64,000 nucleotides of DNA from Streptomyces ardesiacus (GCF_003112575.1 NZ_BEWC01000001.1:868001-932000); one strand, 5' to 3'. Shown: positions 41,481 through 50,426, counted from the stretch's first letter. Translations and numbers: made by a program. The notes: a model not told the origin generated them from the letters alone.

Positions 41481-42281
41481 ATGAGTTACTCCGTGGGGCA
41501 GGTCGCGGCCTTCGCCGGTGTCACGGTGCGTACGCTGCACCACTACGACAAGGCGGGGCTGCTCTCGCCCAGTGAGCGCAGCCCCGCCGGATACCGGCTC
41601 TACGGCGAGGCCGACCTGGTCCGCCTCCAGCAGATCCTCTTCTACCGCGAACTGGGTTTCCCCCTCGACGAGATCGCCGCCATCCTCGAGGACCCGGACG
41701 TCACCCCCCTGGAGCGACTCCGAGCACGCCAGCGGCAGTTGAGCGAGGAGATCGCCAGGCTGCAGCGACTGGCCGAGGTGGCGGAACGGGCCATAGAGGT
41801 CCAGCGGACCGGGGTGTCCATGAGCCCCCGGGAGCGTTTCGAGGTCTTCGGTGAGATCACCTTCGACCTGAGCTACGCCACCGAGGCGGAACTGAAGTGG
41901 GCGGAGTCGGAGGGGCGGCGCGAGGCGATGGCCCGCGCGACGGCCCACACCAAGGAGGACTGGCGCCGGCTCATGGGCGAGGCGTCCGCCTGGCGGGCCG
42001 AACTGCTCGACGCCTTCGACGAGGGGGAGCCGAGCGACGGCGAGCGGGCCATGGACCTGGCCGAGGAACACCGCCTGCACATCTCCCGCTGGTTCACCTC
42101 CTGCCCGCCCGACATGCACCGGCGCATCGCCGACGACTTCGTCGCCGACCCGAGGGCCTTCGCCCTCCTCGTGCCGCCGTCGCAGCAGCGCCCGGGCCTG
42201 GCCGCCTACACGCGCAGGGCGGTCCACGCCAACGCGGCCCGCCACGCCGGCGGCCGCGCCGACACCGAGGAGGACGCATGA
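41481..42281 (+). CDS. MerR regulator with TipAS antibiotic-recognition domain
   Basis: 266 residues, TipAL-like. Winged helix: MSYSVGQVAAFAGVTVRTLH, HYDKAGLLSPSERSPAGYRL. A coiled-coil helix (residues 75-110) leads to the C-terminal TipAS-type domain: ERFEVFGEITFD, EAELKWAESEGRREAM, DWRRLMGEASAW, AEEHRLHISRWFTSCPPDMH and FVADPRAFA. In TipA this domain captures thiopeptides and other antibiotics. ATG 41481 has AAAGGG upstream; an extension to GTG 41457 is possible. Its stop overlaps the glycosyltransferase start (ATGA), so the two are translationally coupled: sensing and, probably, modification of the same type of compound. Confidence 0.85.
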   Translation: MSYSVGQVAAFAGVTVRTLHHYDKAGLLSPSERSPAGYRLYGEADLVRLQQILFYRELGFPLDEIAAILEDPDVTPLERLRARQRQLSEEIARLQRLAEVAERAIEVQRTGVSMSPRERFEVFGEITFDLSYATEAELKWAESEGRREAMARATAHTKEDWRRLMGEASAWRAELLDAFDEGEPSDGERAMDLAEEHRLHISRWFTSCPPDMHRRIADDFVADPRAFALLVPPSQQRPGLAAYTRRAVHANAARHAGGRADTEEDA

Positions 42282-43492
42282 GGATCCTGATCGCCGCGGC
42301 CGGATCGCGCGGCGACGTCGCGCCCTACACGGGCCTGGGCACCGCACTGCGCCGGGCCGGACACGACGTCGCCCTCGCCACCACGGAAGCCTTCGAGCCC
42401 CTCGTGCGCGCCGCGGGCCTGGAGTTCCGCGGCCTCACCGCAGGCACGCGGGTGCGCGGCGACGTGACGGGCAAGCGCGCACTGATGGGCACCGCCGCCG
42501 CCTTCGTCACCGAACTGGGGCAGGGCTTCGCCAACGCGGCGGACGACGGCACGGACCTGCTGCTGCTCTCGACCACCACGGCACCCCTCGGATGGCACCT
42601 CACGGAGGCCACGGGCACCCCGAGCCTCGGTGTCTACCTCCAACCCACCGCGCCGACGGGCGACTTCCCGCCCGTCGTCACGGGCGCCCGCTCGCTGGGC
42701 CGTCTCGCCAACCGGGCAACCGGACACTTCGCACTGCGGATGGCCGACCGCGTCTACGCACAGGCGGTCGCGAAGCTGCGCCACCGCCTCCACCTGCCCC
42801 CGCTCTCCCCGTCGCGGATGCGTCGCCGCCGGGAAGAGGCGAACTGGCCCGTCCTGCACGGCTTCAGCACCCTCCTGGTCCCCCGCCCCGCCGACTGGCG
42901 TTCGGGGCTGGAGGTCGTGGGGAACTGGTGGCCTCACCACGACACGTCGCAGCGGTTGCCGGCCGACGTCGAGGACTTCCTGGGCGCCGGGCCCGCGCCC
43001 GTGCTGGTCGGCTTCGGGAGCATGGCGTCCGGCGAGGGAGAACGGCTGAGCGGGATCGCGGTGCGGGCGCTGCGCCGCGCCGGGCTGCGCGGCATCCTCC
43101 AGGCCGGCAGTGCCGGGCTCGCCGCGGACGGGGACGACGTGCTCACCGTCGGAGACGTGCCGCACGCCCTGCTGTTCCCACGGCTGGCCGCGGTGGTCCA
43201 TCACGCCGGTGCCGGCACCTCGGCCGCGGCCTTGCGCGCCGGAGTGCCCGCGGTCACGGTCCCGGTGACCGCGGACCAGCCGTTCTGGGCGCGGCGACTC
43301 GCCGCCCTGGGCGCCGCGGCCGACCCGATCCCCTTCCGGGACCTCACCGCCGAACGGCTCGCGGAATCCCTCGACCGGGTGGTGCGGCAGGAGGCACACG
43401 GCCGGGCCGCCGCGGGAGCGGCGCGGCATCTGGCGGCGGAGAACGGCGCAGACCGGGTGCTCCGGGCGATGGAGGGACTGACCGACGGCTGA
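42278..43492 (+). CDS. Macrolide-type glycosyltransferase (MGT family, GT1)
   Basis: 404-residue GT-B fold glycosyltransferase. N-terminal acceptor domain opens MRILIAAAGSRGDVAPYTGL, as in GtfB-like and sterol-glucosyltransferase-type enzymes; the sugar-nucleotide domain has VLVGFGSMASG and the donor motif VHHAGAGTSAAALRAGVPAV with VPVTADQPFWARR, the bacterial form of the plant PSPG box. UDP-glucose-like donor is probable. Such enzymes either decorate natural products or inactivate macrolides. Being coupled by ATGA to an antibiotic-sensing MerR gene favours a resistance role; no polyketide or peptide biosynthesis genes lie next to it. Confidence 0.85.
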   Translation: MRILIAAAGSRGDVAPYTGLGTALRRAGHDVALATTEAFEPLVRAAGLEFRGLTAGTRVRGDVTGKRALMGTAAAFVTELGQGFANAADDGTDLLLLSTTTAPLGWHLTEATGTPSLGVYLQPTAPTGDFPPVVTGARSLGRLANRATGHFALRMADRVYAQAVAKLRHRLHLPPLSPSRMRRRREEANWPVLHGFSTLLVPRPADWRSGLEVVGNWWPHHDTSQRLPADVEDFLGAGPAPVLVGFGSMASGEGERLSGIAVRALRRAGLRGILQAGSAGLAADGDDVLTVGDVPHALLFPRLAAVVHHAGAGTSAAALRAGVPAVTVPVTADQPFWARRLAALGAAADPIPFRDLTAERLAESLDRVVRQEAHGRAAAGAARHLAAENGADRVLRAMEGLTDG

Positions 43493-43690
43493 CGGCGGCC
43501 CAGGACTGCCGGGGCCGTGCACGGAGGTCCGCCCCTGGCCCGCGAGTGGCTCAGCGGCCCGGGCCCGAAGTGGCCCACACGGGGGAGGGTCAGGCGCATA
43601 CGGTCGAGAGCACGGCGCATCGGGTGCCCGCGTGATGGCGCGGGGGGCACCGTGTGCTCGACGGTCTCCGTTCGACCCAGAGGAACGTTC

Positions 43691-44632
43691 ATGCAAGCCA
43701 TCACCGTCCACGACCGTGACGCGGGTGCCGGCGGGCTCGCCCTGACGGACCTGCCCCACCCGCACGCTGCCGAGAACGACGTCGTCGTGCGGGTGCACGC
43801 CGCCGGCTTCACCCGCGGGGAACTCGACTGGCCCGCCACGTGGACCGACCGTGCCGGCCGCGACCGCACACCGAGCGTGCCCGGGCACGAGCTGTCGGGA
43901 GTGGTGGAGGAACTGGGGTACGGCACCACCGGCCTCACCGTCGGCCAGCGGGTGTTCGGCCTGGCCGACTGGACGCGCAACGGGTCGCTGGCCGAGTACA
44001 CCGCGGTGGAGGCCCGCAACCTGACCCCGCTCCCCGCCGACGTCGACCACACCGTGGCGGCCGCGCTGCCCGTCTCGGGGCTGACCGCGTGGCAGGGGCT
44101 CTTCGACCACGGGCGGCTCACGACCGGGCAGACGGTCGTGATCCACGGTGCCGCCGGCAGCGTCGGTTCGATCGCGGTCCAGCTCGCCCGGGAGGCCGGG
44201 GCCCGGGTGATCGCCACCGGTCGTGCCGCCGACCGGGACACCGCCCTCGCTCTGGGCGCCGACGCCTTCCTGGACCTGGAGTCGGACCGGCTCCAGGACG
44301 CGGGCGAGGCCGACGTCGTCCTCGACGTCATCGGCGGCGAGATCCTCGACCGCTCGGCCGCACTGGTGCGTCCCGGCGGCACCCTCGTCACCATCGCCGC
44401 ACCACCCGTCGTCACTCCGGAGAACGGACGGGCCGTCTTCTTCGTCGTGGAGTCCGACCGGGTCCGGCTCGCCGACCTCGTGCAGCGAGTGAGGGACGGG
44501 CGGCTCAGGATCCCCGTCGGGGAGGTGCGCCCGCTCGCCGAGGCGCCCGCCGCCTTCGCGGCGGGCCGGGGCCGGCACGGGCGGACGATCATCCGCGTCG
44601 TGCCCGAGGGCGACGGGGCGGGTTCCCGGTGA
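43691..44632 (+). CDS. NADP-dependent quinone/alkenal oxidoreductase (MDR family)
   Basis: 313-residue zinc-independent medium-chain reductase. Opening MQAITVHDRDAGAGGLALTD, VPGHELSGVVEELG, and the cofactor motif GAAGSVGSIAVQLAREAGA (AxxGxxG) near residue 155; catalytic Zn ligands are absent. Resembles NADPH:quinone reductase and YhdH-like enzymes that detoxify electrophilic carbonyls. ATG 43691 has AGGAACG upstream. The end overlaps the HD gene by GTGA. The 198-base gap before it may hold its own promoter. Confidence 0.85.
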   Translation: MQAITVHDRDAGAGGLALTDLPHPHAAENDVVVRVHAAGFTRGELDWPATWTDRAGRDRTPSVPGHELSGVVEELGYGTTGLTVGQRVFGLADWTRNGSLAEYTAVEARNLTPLPADVDHTVAAALPVSGLTAWQGLFDHGRLTTGQTVVIHGAAGSVGSIAVQLAREAGARVIATGRAADRDTALALGADAFLDLESDRLQDAGEADVVLDVIGGEILDRSAALVRPGGTLVTIAAPPVVTPENGRAVFFVVESDRVRLADLVQRVRDGRLRIPVGEVRPLAEAPAAFAAGRGRHGRTIIRVVPEGDGAGSR

Positions 44633-45234
44633 GCCGGCTGTCGCTCGACGCCCTTCCCGTGCCCGACAGCGCGGCATCGGCCGCCGCCCTGGAAGTCGCG
44701 ACGGCCTACCTCTCGCCCGCGCTGCTCCATCACTCGCTGCGCGCGTACGCGTGGGCGGCGGCCCGCGGCACGATGGACGGCATTCCCTTCGACCCGGAAC
44801 TCCTCTACGTCGCCGCGCTCCACCACGACATCGGCCTGGTCCCGGAGTTCGACAGCCACACCGTCGCGTTCGAGGAGGCGAGCGGCCACGTCGCACGCGT
44901 CTTCGCGGCGGGGGCCGGATGGCCGGCGCGGCGCCGCGAACGCCTGGCGGACGTGATCGTCCGTCATATGGCGCCGGAGGTGGACGCCGCCGCGGACCCC
45001 GAGGGACACCTGCTGGCCCGCGCCACGGCGACCGAGATCGTCGGCAAGGAGGCGGACGACTACCCGGCCGGCTTCCGCGACGAGGTCCTCGAGCGCCATC
45101 CCCGGCTCGACCTCGCCGAGCAGTTCCTCGCGTGCTTCGAGGCCCAGGCCGCGCGCAAACCCGGCAGCTCCGCGGCCGGCGCGGTGCGGTCCGGGCTCGC
45201 CGGCCGGATGGCGTCCCACCCGTTCGGCCCCTGA
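44629..45234 (+). CDS. HD-domain protein
   Basis: 201 residues from GTG 44629, translationally coupled to the oxidoreductase. HD-superfamily metal site: H in LLHHSLRAYAW, the HD pair in ALHHDIGLVPEF, and a later VIVRHM...D. This order matches HD hydrolases resembling cyanamide hydratase (Ddi2-like), which use a single metal ion. Phosphohydrolase activity is the usual assumption for HD proteins, but the cyanamide-hydratase-like arrangement is equally possible. No transmembrane region. Confidence 0.75.
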   Translation: MSRLSLDALPVPDSAASAAALEVATAYLSPALLHHSLRAYAWAAARGTMDGIPFDPELLYVAALHHDIGLVPEFDSHTVAFEEASGHVARVFAAGAGWPARRRERLADVIVRHMAPEVDAAADPEGHLLARATATEIVGKEADDYPAGFRDEVLERHPRLDLAEQFLACFEAQAARKPGSSAAGAVRSGLAGRMASHPFGP

Positions 45235-45599
45235 GCCCGGTCCCGCGGTCCGTGGACCGCCGGCCCGAGGACCGCGCGGGGCCCGGCGCGACGACACGAG
45301 GTGGCGCGGCAGCAGGGCCTCGTCCTCGGCGAGCACGACGGCCGGGCACGGACCGGTGGACCGGACGGGCGACCCGGCGGCGATCCGGCCGCCCGGACCC
45401 GCGGTCAGCACCCGGGAGACGGTCAGGTCCGGTTCCGTCCGCGCCGGCCCCGGATGCTGGGCCGAGACCCGGCAGCCCGGGGCGGGCCGCAGTGCCGTGA
45501 CCGCCGCCGTCCACCCGGCCGGGGGATCCCTGCGCGGGCTCCGGCGCGGCCGCGCCGCATCGGTGGGCGTGGGCGGCTGGGGTGCCGGCGCGGCCCGGC
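45235..45599. other. 365-base gap with a coding-like minus-strand reading
   Basis: On the minus strand, about 45580-45240, one frame has good codon bias (TAAVTALRPAPGCRVSAQHP, TVSRVLTAGPGGRIAAGSPV, PCPAVVLAEDEALLPRHLVS). A GTG at 45411 could start 58-60 codons. I do not recognise the family; it could be a small gene at the end of the PKS cluster or a remnant. No hairpin stands out. Confidence 0.35.
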
Positions 45600-46631
45600 T
45601 CAGGCCAGCGCGTTGACCGCCGCCGAGAACACGCGGGGCAGACGGGCGGCCGTGGGCATGATGCGGGGAGCGAGTGCGGGCTGGAGGCGGGCTCGGAGCA
45701 GGAGTTCGGTCAGCAGCCGGTGCCGGCGGGTGGCCCGGCGCCAGTCGGTCTCGTAGCGGCCCGGCGTGCCCCGGCGCAGGTTGGCCACCAGGGCCTCGGC
45801 GCCGACGAGGGCGAGGGCGACGCCCTCACCGGTCAGGGCGTCGACGTATCCGGCGGCGTCGCCGACGAACAGGATCCTGCCGTGGGCCCGGGCGCGGGCA
45901 CGCTGCCGCAGGGGCCCGGCGCCCCGGACCGGGGTGACGGCCCGGTCCCGCGACAGGCGGGCCACCAGACCCGGAAAGCCCTCCAGATGGGTGGCGAAGG
46001 AGGCGCGCCGGGTGGTCAGCACCGCGATGCCGACGAGCCGGGGCCCGACCGGAGTGACGTACACCTCCGCGTCCCTGCCCCAGTGCACTTCCACGTACGG
46101 CGACCAGGGCGTCACCGCGTAGTGCCGGCGCAGCCCGTAGCGGGGTGCGCCACGGGTCCGCACCTCCAGGCCGAGGGAACGCCGCACAGGGGAGTGCAGG
46201 CCGTCCGCCGCGACCAGCCACCGGGAGCGCAGCCCCGCGCCGGGCACGCTCACGCCCGTACCGTCCTGCCGCACGTCTGCCACGCGCAGCGGCAGCACGG
46301 GCACCCCGGCCGCGAGCACGGCGCGGTGCAGCACGCCGTGCAGGTCGGTGCGGCGCACGCCCATGCCGGGGCCGTGGCGGAACGCGGCCTGGACCCGGCG
46401 AGCACCCTGGACGTAACGGATGCCGCTGACGGGGACGCCGGGGACCTCCAGGCCGAGCGCGGCGAGCGAGCGGACCGCACCGGGCATCAGCCCCTCGCCG
46501 CAGGCCTTGTCGACCGGGGCGGGACGCGGCTCGACGACGACCGTGTCGAGGCCGGCGCGTGCGGCGTGCAGGGCGGTGGCGAGACCGGCGGGTCCGCCTC
46601 CGACGATCACCAGGTCGTGGTGGGCACTCAC
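45600..46631 (-). CDS. FAD-dependent oxidoreductase, geranylgeranyl-reductase/SrsC-like
   Basis: 343 residues. FAD motif VIVGGGPAGLATALHAARAG at the N-terminus, CGEGLMPGAV (as in the geranylgeranyl reductase family), DG motif VAADGLHSPVRR, and GDAAGYVDALTGEGVALAL. Such flavoproteins either saturate isoprenyl chains or hydroxylate phenols. Last gene of the type III PKS set: PKS, ICMT-like methyltransferase, this enzyme, with 4-10 base gaps or overlap. The order is the one known for srsABC of Streptomyces griseus, where the flavoenzyme hydroxylates alkylresorcinols; I infer that role here. Confidence 0.8.
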   Translation of the reverse strand: MSAHHDLVIVGGGPAGLATALHAARAGLDTVVVEPRPAPVDKACGEGLMPGAVRSLAALGLEVPGVPVSGIRYVQGARRVQAAFRHGPGMGVRRTDLHGVLHRAVLAAGVPVLPLRVADVRQDGTGVSVPGAGLRSRWLVAADGLHSPVRRSLGLEVRTRGAPRYGLRRHYAVTPWSPYVEVHWGRDAEVYVTPVGPRLVGIAVLTTRRASFATHLEGFPGLVARLSRDRAVTPVRGAGPLRQRARARAHGRILFVGDAAGYVDALTGEGVALALVGAEALVANLRRGTPGRYETDWRRATRRHRLLTELLLRARLQPALAPRIMPTAARLPRVFSAAVNALA

Positions 46632-47143
46632 GCGGGCGCCGCCTGGGCGAGGGCCGTGTTCTCACAGCGCAGACGGACGGTGAGCAGCATCGCGTTGGCG
46701 GCGGTGAAGACGGTCGCGGTCAGCCACGCCGAGTGCACCAGGGGCAGGGCGGCCACCTCCACCACGACCGCGACGTAATTGGGGTGCCGCAGGAAGCGGT
46801 AGGGTCCGGCACCGACCAGACGCGCTCCCGGAACGACGATCACCCGGGTGTTCCAGTAGGGCCCGAGCGTCGCGATGCACCACCAGCGCAGGGCCTGCGC
46901 CAGGAGCGCGAGGGCCAGCGCGGGCCATCCCAGGGCGGGCAGGAACGGGCGGTCGGCGAGCAGCGGTTCGAGCAGACAGCACACGAGCAGCCCGGTGTGC
47001 AGGGCGACCATCACGGGGTAGTGGCCCCGGCCGTGCTCGACTCCGGCGCGGGCGAGCGTCCACGCCGCGTTGCGGCGGGCGACGACGAGTTCGGCCACGC
47101 GTTCGGCGGCGACGGCGAGGAGCAGAATCACGTACCACGGCAT
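46628..47143 (-). CDS. Isoprenylcysteine-carboxyl-methyltransferase-family protein
   Basis: 171-residue membrane protein, four to five hydrophobic helices (WYVILLLAVAAERVAELVVA, ALGWPALALALLAQALRWWC, WLTATVFTAANAMLL). The ICMT signature is GAGPYRFLRHPNYVAVVVE with a downstream Arg-Glu pair (VRLRCENTAL). In the srs-type phenolic lipid clusters the equivalent enzyme O-methylates the resorcinol ring, using SAM. It overlaps the flavoenzyme start by four bases and begins 9 bases after the PKS stop, so the three form one transcript. Confidence 0.85.
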   Translation of the reverse strand: MPWYVILLLAVAAERVAELVVARRNAAWTLARAGVEHGRGHYPVMVALHTGLLVCCLLEPLLADRPFLPALGWPALALALLAQALRWWCIATLGPYWNTRVIVVPGARLVGAGPYRFLRHPNYVAVVVEVAALPLVHSAWLTATVFTAANAMLLTVRLRCENTALAQAAPA

Positions 47144-47152
47144 GAGAGCACC

Positions 47153-48316
47153 TCACCAGCGCAGGAGGACGAGTTCGGAGCAGAACCCCGGGCCCATCGC
47201 CAGGAGCAGGCCCCAGGTGCCGGGCTCCGGCTCACGACGCGCCCGGACGCCCTCCAGGATGTGCAGCACGGACACGGACGACATGTTCCCCACCGCCGCG
47301 AGGGAGCGCCGCGAGGAGTCCAGGGCGTCGTCGGACAGGCCCAGGCTCTCGCTCACCGCCGACAGGATCCGCGGACCACCGGGGTGGCAGATCCAGGTCC
47401 CGATGTCGTCGACGGTCAGCTCGTGCTCGGCCAGGAACGCGCGCAGATGCCGGCCGAAGTGGCCCCGGACGATGTCCGGGACACCGGCGTCGATCACGAC
47501 GCGGAAGCCGGTGGCACCGACCTCCCAACCGAGGAGCTGCTCGGTCCCCGGGTACAGGTGACTGCGGGTGGCGACCACGCGGGGACCGGTCGCCGGTTCG
47601 ACCGTGCCGCTGCCGCCGCTCCCGTCGCCGCCGCGGGCGACGAGGGCGGCCGCGCCGTCGCCGAAGAGCGCCCCGGCCACGAGGTTGGCACGCGAGCCGT
47701 CACCGCGCTGGAGCGTCAGCGAGCACAGCTCGACGGTGAGCAGCACGGCGGTGTCGTCGGGGTGCCCGCGCAGGTGGTCGTGCACCCGGGCGAGACCGGC
47801 GGCGCCCGCGACGCAGCCGAGCCCGAACAGCGGAAGCCGCTTGACGTCGGGCCGCAGCCCCATGCGTCCGGCCAGCCGGGCGTCGAGCGACGGCGTGGCC
47901 ACGCCCGTGATCGAGGCGAACACCAGCAGGTCGACGTCGGCCGGTGTCAGCCCCGCCTCCCGCAGCGCGTCCGACAGGGCCTCCTCGCCCAGGTCGAGAC
48001 CCGCCTCGATCCACGCGTCGTTGCTGCGTCCGAAGTCACCGAGCCGGGCGTACCGCTCGATCGGCAGGGCGAGGTGACGCGTACGCACCCCCGCGGACGC
48101 GTGCACACGGTGCAGCAGGGCACGGTCCGCCCCGGAGGGCAGGCACAGGTCGCCGATGGGCCCGGTGAGTTCGTCCTGGGCGTACCGGTGCGGGGGCAGC
48201 GCGCACCGCACGGCGGCGATACGGGGGCCCGCCGCGGACGGCGGCGTCGGGCGCCGCGCGACGGAAGGGGGAGCGGACGGGGCGGGAGCATGCTCGACGA
48301 TCACGGGGACACGCAT
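47153..48316 (-). CDS. Type III polyketide synthase
   Basis: 387 residues (390 from ATG 48325). Chalcone-synthase-like thiolase fold with all three catalytic residues: Cys in LPLFGLGCVAGAAG, His in ICHPGGPRIL, Asn in AAVGNMSSVSVL. The GFGPG loop is LAMGPGF. The N-terminal 30 residues are Pro/Ala-rich and variable. It is not RppA-like by its N-terminus and neighbours; the ICMT and flavoenzyme partners fit alkylresorcinol or related phenolic lipid synthases that extend fatty acyl starters with malonyl-CoA. Start chosen for spacing from GAGGAAGG. Divergent from the UbiA gene with only 45 bases between, a shared promoter region. Confidence 0.88.
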   Translation of the reverse strand: MRVPVIVEHAPAPSAPPSVARRPTPPSAAGPRIAAVRCALPPHRYAQDELTGPIGDLCLPSGADRALLHRVHASAGVRTRHLALPIERYARLGDFGRSNDAWIEAGLDLGEEALSDALREAGLTPADVDLLVFASITGVATPSLDARLAGRMGLRPDVKRLPLFGLGCVAGAAGLARVHDHLRGHPDDTAVLLTVELCSLTLQRGDGSRANLVAGALFGDGAAALVARGGDGSGGSGTVEPATGPRVVATRSHLYPGTEQLLGWEVGATGFRVVIDAGVPDIVRGHFGRHLRAFLAEHELTVDDIGTWICHPGGPRILSAVSESLGLSDDALDSSRRSLAAVGNMSSVSVLHILEGVRARREPEPGTWGLLLAMGPGFCSELVLLRW

Positions 48317-48361
48317 GTCGTCCATGCCTTCCTCGGCCGCCGGTCCCACTACCGTGCGTAG

Positions 48362-49222
48362 GTGTCACTCCACCCGTCCGGGGTTCTCCCGCGCTCGTCC
48401 GGCAGAGTCGTGGCGCTGCTGCGCGCCTGCCATCCGGAACCGGCGACCGCCGTCACCGTCTTCGTGGCGGTCCTGGCGGCCGGAGCCGGCCGCGGGCCGG
48501 GCCCGTCGGTGGCCGTGGCCCTCGCCGTACTGGCCGGCCAGCTCTCGATCGGCTGGTGCAACGACGCGGTCGACGCACGGCGCGACACGGCCTGCCGACG
48601 CGGTGACAAGCCGGTGGGCACCGGGGAGCTTCCGCGTGCTGCTGCCGCCGCCGCGGCGGGCGCGGCCCTTCTCCTGTGCGTACCGCTGTCCCTGTTCTGC
48701 GGGCTCGCCGCGGGAGCGGCCCACCTGGTGGGGGTGGCCGCCGGCTGGGCGTACAACCTGCGGCTGAAGCGGACGGTCCTCTCGCCGCTGCCGTACGCCG
48801 TGGGTTTCGCCTCCCTGCCGGCCTTCGTGACCCTCGGCCCTCCCCTGTCGGCCTGGCCCGCCTGGTGGGCCACGACCGCCGGGGCCCTGCTGGGCGTGGG
48901 CGCCCACCTCGCGAATGTGCTTCCGGACATCGAGGACGACCTCGCGACGGGGGTGCGCGGGCTGCCCCAGCGGCTGGGCCGGCCCGCCTGCCGCCGACTG
49001 GCGCCGGTCGTGATGGCGGCCGCCGTGGGCGTGCTCGTCGTGGGGCCGCCCGGCGCGACCGGGGTCTCGGCCTGGGTGCTCGCGGGGGCGGCCGTGGTCG
49101 CCGCCGTGGCGGGCACGGCCGTGCGGTCGGGACCCCGCAGCCGTTGGCCCTTCCGTACGGCCGTCCTGGTGGCCGGCATCGCGGTGGCGCACCTGCTGCT
49201 GCGCGCTCCCGACATGGCCTGA
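48362..49222 (+). CDS. UbiA-family prenyltransferase
   Basis: 286-residue integral membrane protein, about eight helices. First Asp-rich motif NDAVDARRD (N-D-x-x-D-x-x-x-D, about residue 67) and second motif LPDIEDDLATG (about 183) bind the prenyl diphosphate through Mg2+. GTG 48362 is in a fair context. Its family joins prenyl chains to aromatic rings. Divergent from a type III PKS that should make a phenolic acceptor, so a prenylated or meroterpenoid-like phenolic lipid is a reasonable guess. Closed by a strong hairpin directly after the stop. Confidence 0.85.
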   Translation: MSLHPSGVLPRSSGRVVALLRACHPEPATAVTVFVAVLAAGAGRGPGPSVAVALAVLAGQLSIGWCNDAVDARRDTACRRGDKPVGTGELPRAAAAAAAGAALLLCVPLSLFCGLAAGAAHLVGVAAGWAYNLRLKRTVLSPLPYAVGFASLPAFVTLGPPLSAWPAWWATTAGALLGVGAHLANVLPDIEDDLATGVRGLPQRLGRPACRRLAPVVMAAAVGVLVVGPPGATGVSAWVLAGAAVVAAVAGTAVRSGPRSRWPFRTAVLVAGIAVAHLLLRAPDMA

Positions 49223-49223
49223 G

Positions 49224-49251
49224 CGGGGAACGGCTCCGGAGCCGTTCCCCG
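49224..49251 (+). terminator. Terminator after the UbiA gene
   Basis: A 28-base perfect palindrome two bases after the TGA; as RNA a 12-bp GC-rich stem with a tight loop. No T-run. Confidence 0.75.
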
Positions 49252-49413
49252 GCCGCTCTCGGACGGGCCTGCGGCACCCTGCGCCGCCGGCCGCACTCCG
49301 AACAGACGCGGTGCGATGGTCGGTTCGCCGGTCCTGGGGTGCACTGGGACCGGTGGCCCCAGAGCGGGGCCGCGTGCTGCCCGTGGGGCGGCCCGACGGT
49401 CGAGGAGACCCTC

Positions 49414-49986
49414 ATGACACGCATCAGGACAGCCACCGCGCTGGCCGCGGCTCTGCTGGTCGCCGGCGCGGCGGCAGGTTGCTCGGACGACGGCGGCACG
49501 GGCGCCGGCGGCACGGAGACCCGTAACGCCGGTACGGAGACCCGCAACGCCGCGGACGCCCCGGACGCCGACGTCGTACCGGCCGCGACCTCGTCGAGCG
49601 CCCCCGCGGTCGACGTCAAGGACGGCACCTACGGCAAGACGCTCGTCGACGAGAAGGGCCGGACCCTCTACCTCTTCGAGAAGGACTCGAAGGACAAGTC
49701 GAAGTGCGACGGCGACTGTGCCAAGGCGTGGCCGCCGTTCACGGTCAAGTCGACCCCGAACGCGGGCAACGGGGTGAAGAAGGACCTGCTCAAGACCATC
49801 AAGCGGGACGACGGCTCCGAGCAGGTGGCGTACAACGGGCACCCGCTGTACCGGTTCGCCAACGACCAGAAGCCCGGCGACACCAACGGGCAGGACCTCG
49901 AGGCCTTCGGCGCCAAGTGGTACGTCGTCAACCCCAACGGCGACAAGGTCACCAGCAAGGCCAAGACCGGCGGCGGCGGTTACTGA
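49414..49986 (+). CDS. Lipoprotein with COG4315/Lipoprotein_15 repeats
   Basis: 190 residues. Signal peptide with lipobox: MTRIRTATALAAALLVAGAA then AGC, Cys23 to be lipidated. After a Thr/Asn/Ala linker come two repeats of the secreted-repeat family: TLVDEKGRTLYLFEKDS...CDGDCAKAWPPF and AYNGHPLYRFANDQKPGDTN...FGAKWYVVNPNG. The family is of unknown function, often near cupredoxins or redox proteins, and binds neither metal nor cofactor with certainty. ATG 49414 is behind GAGGAG. Head of a three-gene envelope set. Confidence 0.85.
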   Translation: MTRIRTATALAAALLVAGAAAGCSDDGGTGAGGTETRNAGTETRNAADAPDADVVPAATSSSAPAVDVKDGTYGKTLVDEKGRTLYLFEKDSKDKSKCDGDCAKAWPPFTVKSTPNAGNGVKKDLLKTIKRDDGSEQVAYNGHPLYRFANDQKPGDTNGQDLEAFGAKWYVVNPNGDKVTSKAKTGGGGY

Positions 49987-50024
49987 CCTCGGGCCTCACC
50001 GGCCCACCGGCGCTCCGAGACTCC

Positions 50025-50426
50025 ATGCCGTTCCCGTTCCACGCCGGTGCCGTCCGACTCGCCGCGGCCGGCGCCTGCGCGCTCGCCCTGACCACGCTCC
50101 CCGGATGTTCCGACGGAGGAGGCGGGGGCGGCGACGGCGCGACCGAGCCGGCCTCCCGCTCGCCCGCGAGCGCCGGGACGCAGGTGACGATCAAGGACTT
50201 CACGTTCCAGCCCGCCTCCCTGACCGTCTCTCCCGGTGCGAAGGTCACCGTCGTCAACAAGGACTCGACCACCCACACCCTGACGGCGTCCAAGGGCGGA
50301 TCCTTCGACACCGGAGACATCGCTCCCGGCAGGAGTGCCACCTTCACGGCACCCTCGACGGCGGGCGACTTCCCCTACACGTGCACGATCCACCCGTTCA
50401 TGAAGGGCACGCTCACCGTCGAGTGA
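50025..50426 (+). CDS. Plastocyanin-like cupredoxin lipoprotein
   Basis: 133 residues. Signal with lipobox ALTTLPGC (Cys28) and a Gly-rich linker. The cupredoxin domain has the type 1 copper ligands: His in STTHTLTAS, Cys and His in YTCTIHPF, Met in FMKGTL. The fold begins VTIKDFTFQPASLTVSPGAK. It should carry electrons or bind copper outside the membrane. Starts 38 bases after the lipoprotein gene, same strand. The pair with a COG4315 lipoprotein and a membrane protein may form a small electron-transfer or copper-handling set. Confidence 0.85.
   Translation: MPFPFHAGAVRLAAAGACALALTTLPGCSDGGGGGGDGATEPASRSPASAGTQVTIKDFTFQPASLTVSPGAKVTVVNKDSTTHTLTASKGGSFDTGDIAPGRSATFTAPSTAGDFPYTCTIHPFMKGTLTVE

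Noticed and set aside
42206..45514. 1102-codon minus-strand open frame across the glycosyltransferase, oxidoreductase and HD genes
   Set aside because: It covers three well-supported plus-strand genes, is Arg/Pro/Gly-rich and has no recognisable domain.
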